NCBI GenBank assembly: GCA_036406615.1 | Contig: DASXAQ010000009.1 | Span: 1-30,965 of the forward strand | Source of the DNA: DASXAQ01 sp036406615 | Lineage (GTDB): Bacteria; Actinomycetota; UBA4738 | DNA: 30,965 bases | Direction of reading: 5' to 3' | In this document: one piece after another, positions 29,574-30,965 of the stretch | Layout: every line of letters begins with the position of its first letter | Numbering within the stretch: the first letter of the stretch is position 1 | Translations under genes and position numbers: made by a program | Notes under the pieces: generated by a model | The model's database searches: none | Seen by the model: the letters and a program-made list of their open reading frames with translations, nothing else | Told to the model about the DNA's origin: nothing

Positions 29574-30965
29574 TGCTGCCCCCTCGCTTGGTGGCCCGTA
29601 TCCGCGCGCCCCCTGGAGCGCGTCCGCCGTGCGCCGCTCGCTTGCGAGCGTCGTATCCCTTCACGTTGCGTTGTTCGCTGCGCTCGACCGCGAGGGCGCC
29701 GTCGGGCACGTCCTTCGCGATCACGGATCCGGCGCCCGTCCAGGCGTTCTTCCCGATGCGGACCGGCGCCACCAACATGGTATCGGAGCCGATGAAGGCA
29801 TCGTCGCCGACCACCGTCCGGTTCTTGTCGTAGCCGTCGTAGTTGCAGGTGATGCTGCCGGCCCCGACGTTCACGCGGTCGCCGATCGTCGCATCCCCCA
29901 CATAGGACAGGTGCGGGACCTTGCTCCCGCGACCGACCCGGGTCTGCTTCAGCTCGACGAACGTCCCGGCCTTGCCGCCCTCCTCGATCACCGTGCCGGC
30001 CCGCACGCTGGCATAGGGGCCGACGGTGGCGCCCGAGCGGATCCTCGAGCCGCGCACGACGGCAAACGTCACGTCCACGTCGTCGTCCAGGACGCTGTCG
30101 ACCAGGCGCGTGTCGGGGCCGACGCGGCAGGCCCGCCCGACCCGCGTCTCCCCCTCGAGGAACGTGAGCGGCAGGATGACGGTGTCCGCCCCGATGCGCA
30201 CGCCCGCGTCGACATACGCCGTGTCCGGGTCGACGAAGGTGACGCCGTTTCGAAGGTGCTCCTCGACGATGCGCCGGCGCATGATGCGCGACACGTTCGC
30301 CAGGCCTGCGCGCGAGTTCAGCCCGAGCGCGCCGCCCAGGTCGGCCTTCACGACCGATACCGTCTCGCCCTTCTCACGCAGGATCGGGAAGACGTGGTGC
30401 AGGTAGTACTCGTGCTGGCGGTTGTCGCGGCCGACGAGCGGCAGGGCCTTGAACAGGTCCTCGCGGCGGAACACGTAGACGAGCGTCGCGACCTCGTGGA
30501 TCCGGCGCACGGTCGGGCTCGCGTCGGACTCCTCGGCGATCTCCACCAGCCGGCCGCCCTCGCGGATCACGCGTCCGTAGCCGGTCGGGTCGTCCAGGTC
30601 GGTCGTGAGGATGGTGGCCGCGGCCTTCGTGCGCCGGTGGACGCGGAGCAGCTCGCGCACGTGCCCGGCCGTCACGAGCGGGTCGTCCCCGGACATCACC
30701 AGGACGTCGTCGGCGCCGGCGCTCGCTCGTTCGGCGGCCGCGACCGCGTGACCGGTTCCGAGCGGCTCGCCCTGGTCGACGAAGACCGGCGACGGCTTCA
30801 TGCCGAATCCACGGACGGCATCCTCGACGGCCTCGCGGCCGTGGGCCACGACCACCGCGACGGTTGCGGGGCGGGCGCCGGCGGCAGCGCGCAGCACGTG
30901 CCAGATGGACGGACGGCCACACACCGGATGCAGCACCTTCGGCGTGGCCGACTTCATGCGCTTGC
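29566..30965 (-). CDS. glmU: Bifunctional UDP-GlcNAc pyrophosphorylase/glucosamine-1-phosphate acetyltransferase (5'-partial)
   Basis: About 465 residues are visible; the first residues (the LAAGxGxRM loop) lie beyond the right edge, with KRMKSATPKVLHPVCGRP still readable. The uridylyltransferase domain shows EPLGTGHAVAAAE, VMSGDDPLV and TGYGRVIREGGRL. The left-handed beta-helix acetyltransferase domain shows repeated hexapeptides, GTFVELKQTRVGRGSKVPHL, SYVGDATIG, VNVGAGSITCNYDGYDK and GSDTMLVAPVRIG. It makes UDP-GlcNAc for peptidoglycan. A basic tail (KRAAHGGRAPGGARIR) ends the protein. It is the first visible gene of the minus-strand block, and its stop overlaps the prs start by 8 bases. 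Confidence 0.96.
   Translation of the reverse strand, partial: KRMKSATPKVLHPVCGRPSIWHVLRAAAGARPATVAVVVAHGREAVEDAVRGFGMKPSPVFVDQGEPLGTGHAVAAAERASAGADDVLVMSGDDPLVTAGHVRELLRVHRRTKAAATILTTDLDDPTGYGRVIREGGRLVEIAEESDASPTVRRIHEVATLVYVFRREDLFKALPLVGRDNRQHEYYLHHVFPILREKGETVSVVKADLGGALGLNSRAGLANVSRIMRRRIVEEHLRNGVTFVDPDTAYVDAGVRIGADTVILPLTFLEGETRVGRACRVGPDTRLVDSVLDDDVDVTFAVVRGSRIRSGATVGPYASVRAGTVIEEGGKAGTFVELKQTRVGRGSKVPHLSYVGDATIGDRVNVGAGSITCNYDGYDKNRTVVGDDAFIGSDTMLVAPVRIGKNAWTGAGSVIAKDVPDGALAVERSEQRNVKGYDARKRAAHGGRAPGGARIRATKRGGSSD

Overview
The window is about 31 kb of very GC-rich, gene-dense DNA. It looks like an uncultured, probably soil-type, member of the Actinomycetota. The reasons are the GC-dominated third codon positions, many GTG/TTG starts, and a housekeeping block (glmU-prs-rplY-pth ... 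mfd-mazG ... eno-ftsB) whose gene set and order I associate with actinobacteria. The class-level placement is inference. I see no rRNA, tRNA, CRISPR array, insertion sequence or phage gene. No gap between genes exceeds about 150 bases, so there is no long non-coding stretch.

Left part (1-10741), accessory and signalling genes: the 3' end of a TPR-rich regulator (2-1519, cut by the window edge) meets tail-to-tail a secreted eight-repeat PQQ-like beta-propeller (1523-2926). A minus-strand run follows: DinB-like protein, VOC/glyoxalase-like protein, and a receiver-only response regulator. Two ECF sigma factor modules come next. In each, the sigma gene overlaps the gene for a single-pass membrane partner, and each module is met tail-to-tail by a tiny cysteine-rich protein gene on the other strand (4456-6362 and 7721-9366). 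Between them lies a secreted seven-repeat 'DxWAVG/WDG' propeller (6473-7603). A DUF1345-type membrane protein and an OsmC-type peroxide-defence protein follow.

Middle part (10788-16883), surface and glycan-type genes: an exported sulfatase and a GNAT acetyltransferase diverge from a PQQ-sugar-dehydrogenase-like protein and a GT39-type membrane glycosyltransferase. A 16-bp dyad lies in the divergent promoter region. A chromate (ChrA-type) transporter closes this part.

Right part (16932-30965), housekeeping block, all on the minus strand except one gene: glmU (cut by the edge), prs, rplY/ctc, pth, a second DinB-like gene, ppk2, mfd, an unrecognised frameshifted gene, mazG, eno, ftsB and a YihY/BrkB membrane protein. 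They are tightly packed with many ATGA/GTGA-type overlaps. A second seven-repeat secreted propeller, paralogous to the one at 6473-7603, sits on the opposite strand between mazG and eno.

Taken together, the housekeeping genes cover cell-wall precursor supply, PRPP, translation quality control, transcription-coupled repair, nucleotide sanitation, glycolysis and division. The accessory half is dominated by envelope-facing proteins: four secreted beta-propeller-type proteins, two sigma/membrane-partner modules, a sulfatase and a glycosyltransferase. The best candidates for something undescribed are the twin sigma modules, one of whose partners has an extracytoplasmic tail made almost only of Gly, Ser, Asp and His, and the pair of seven-repeat propellers.
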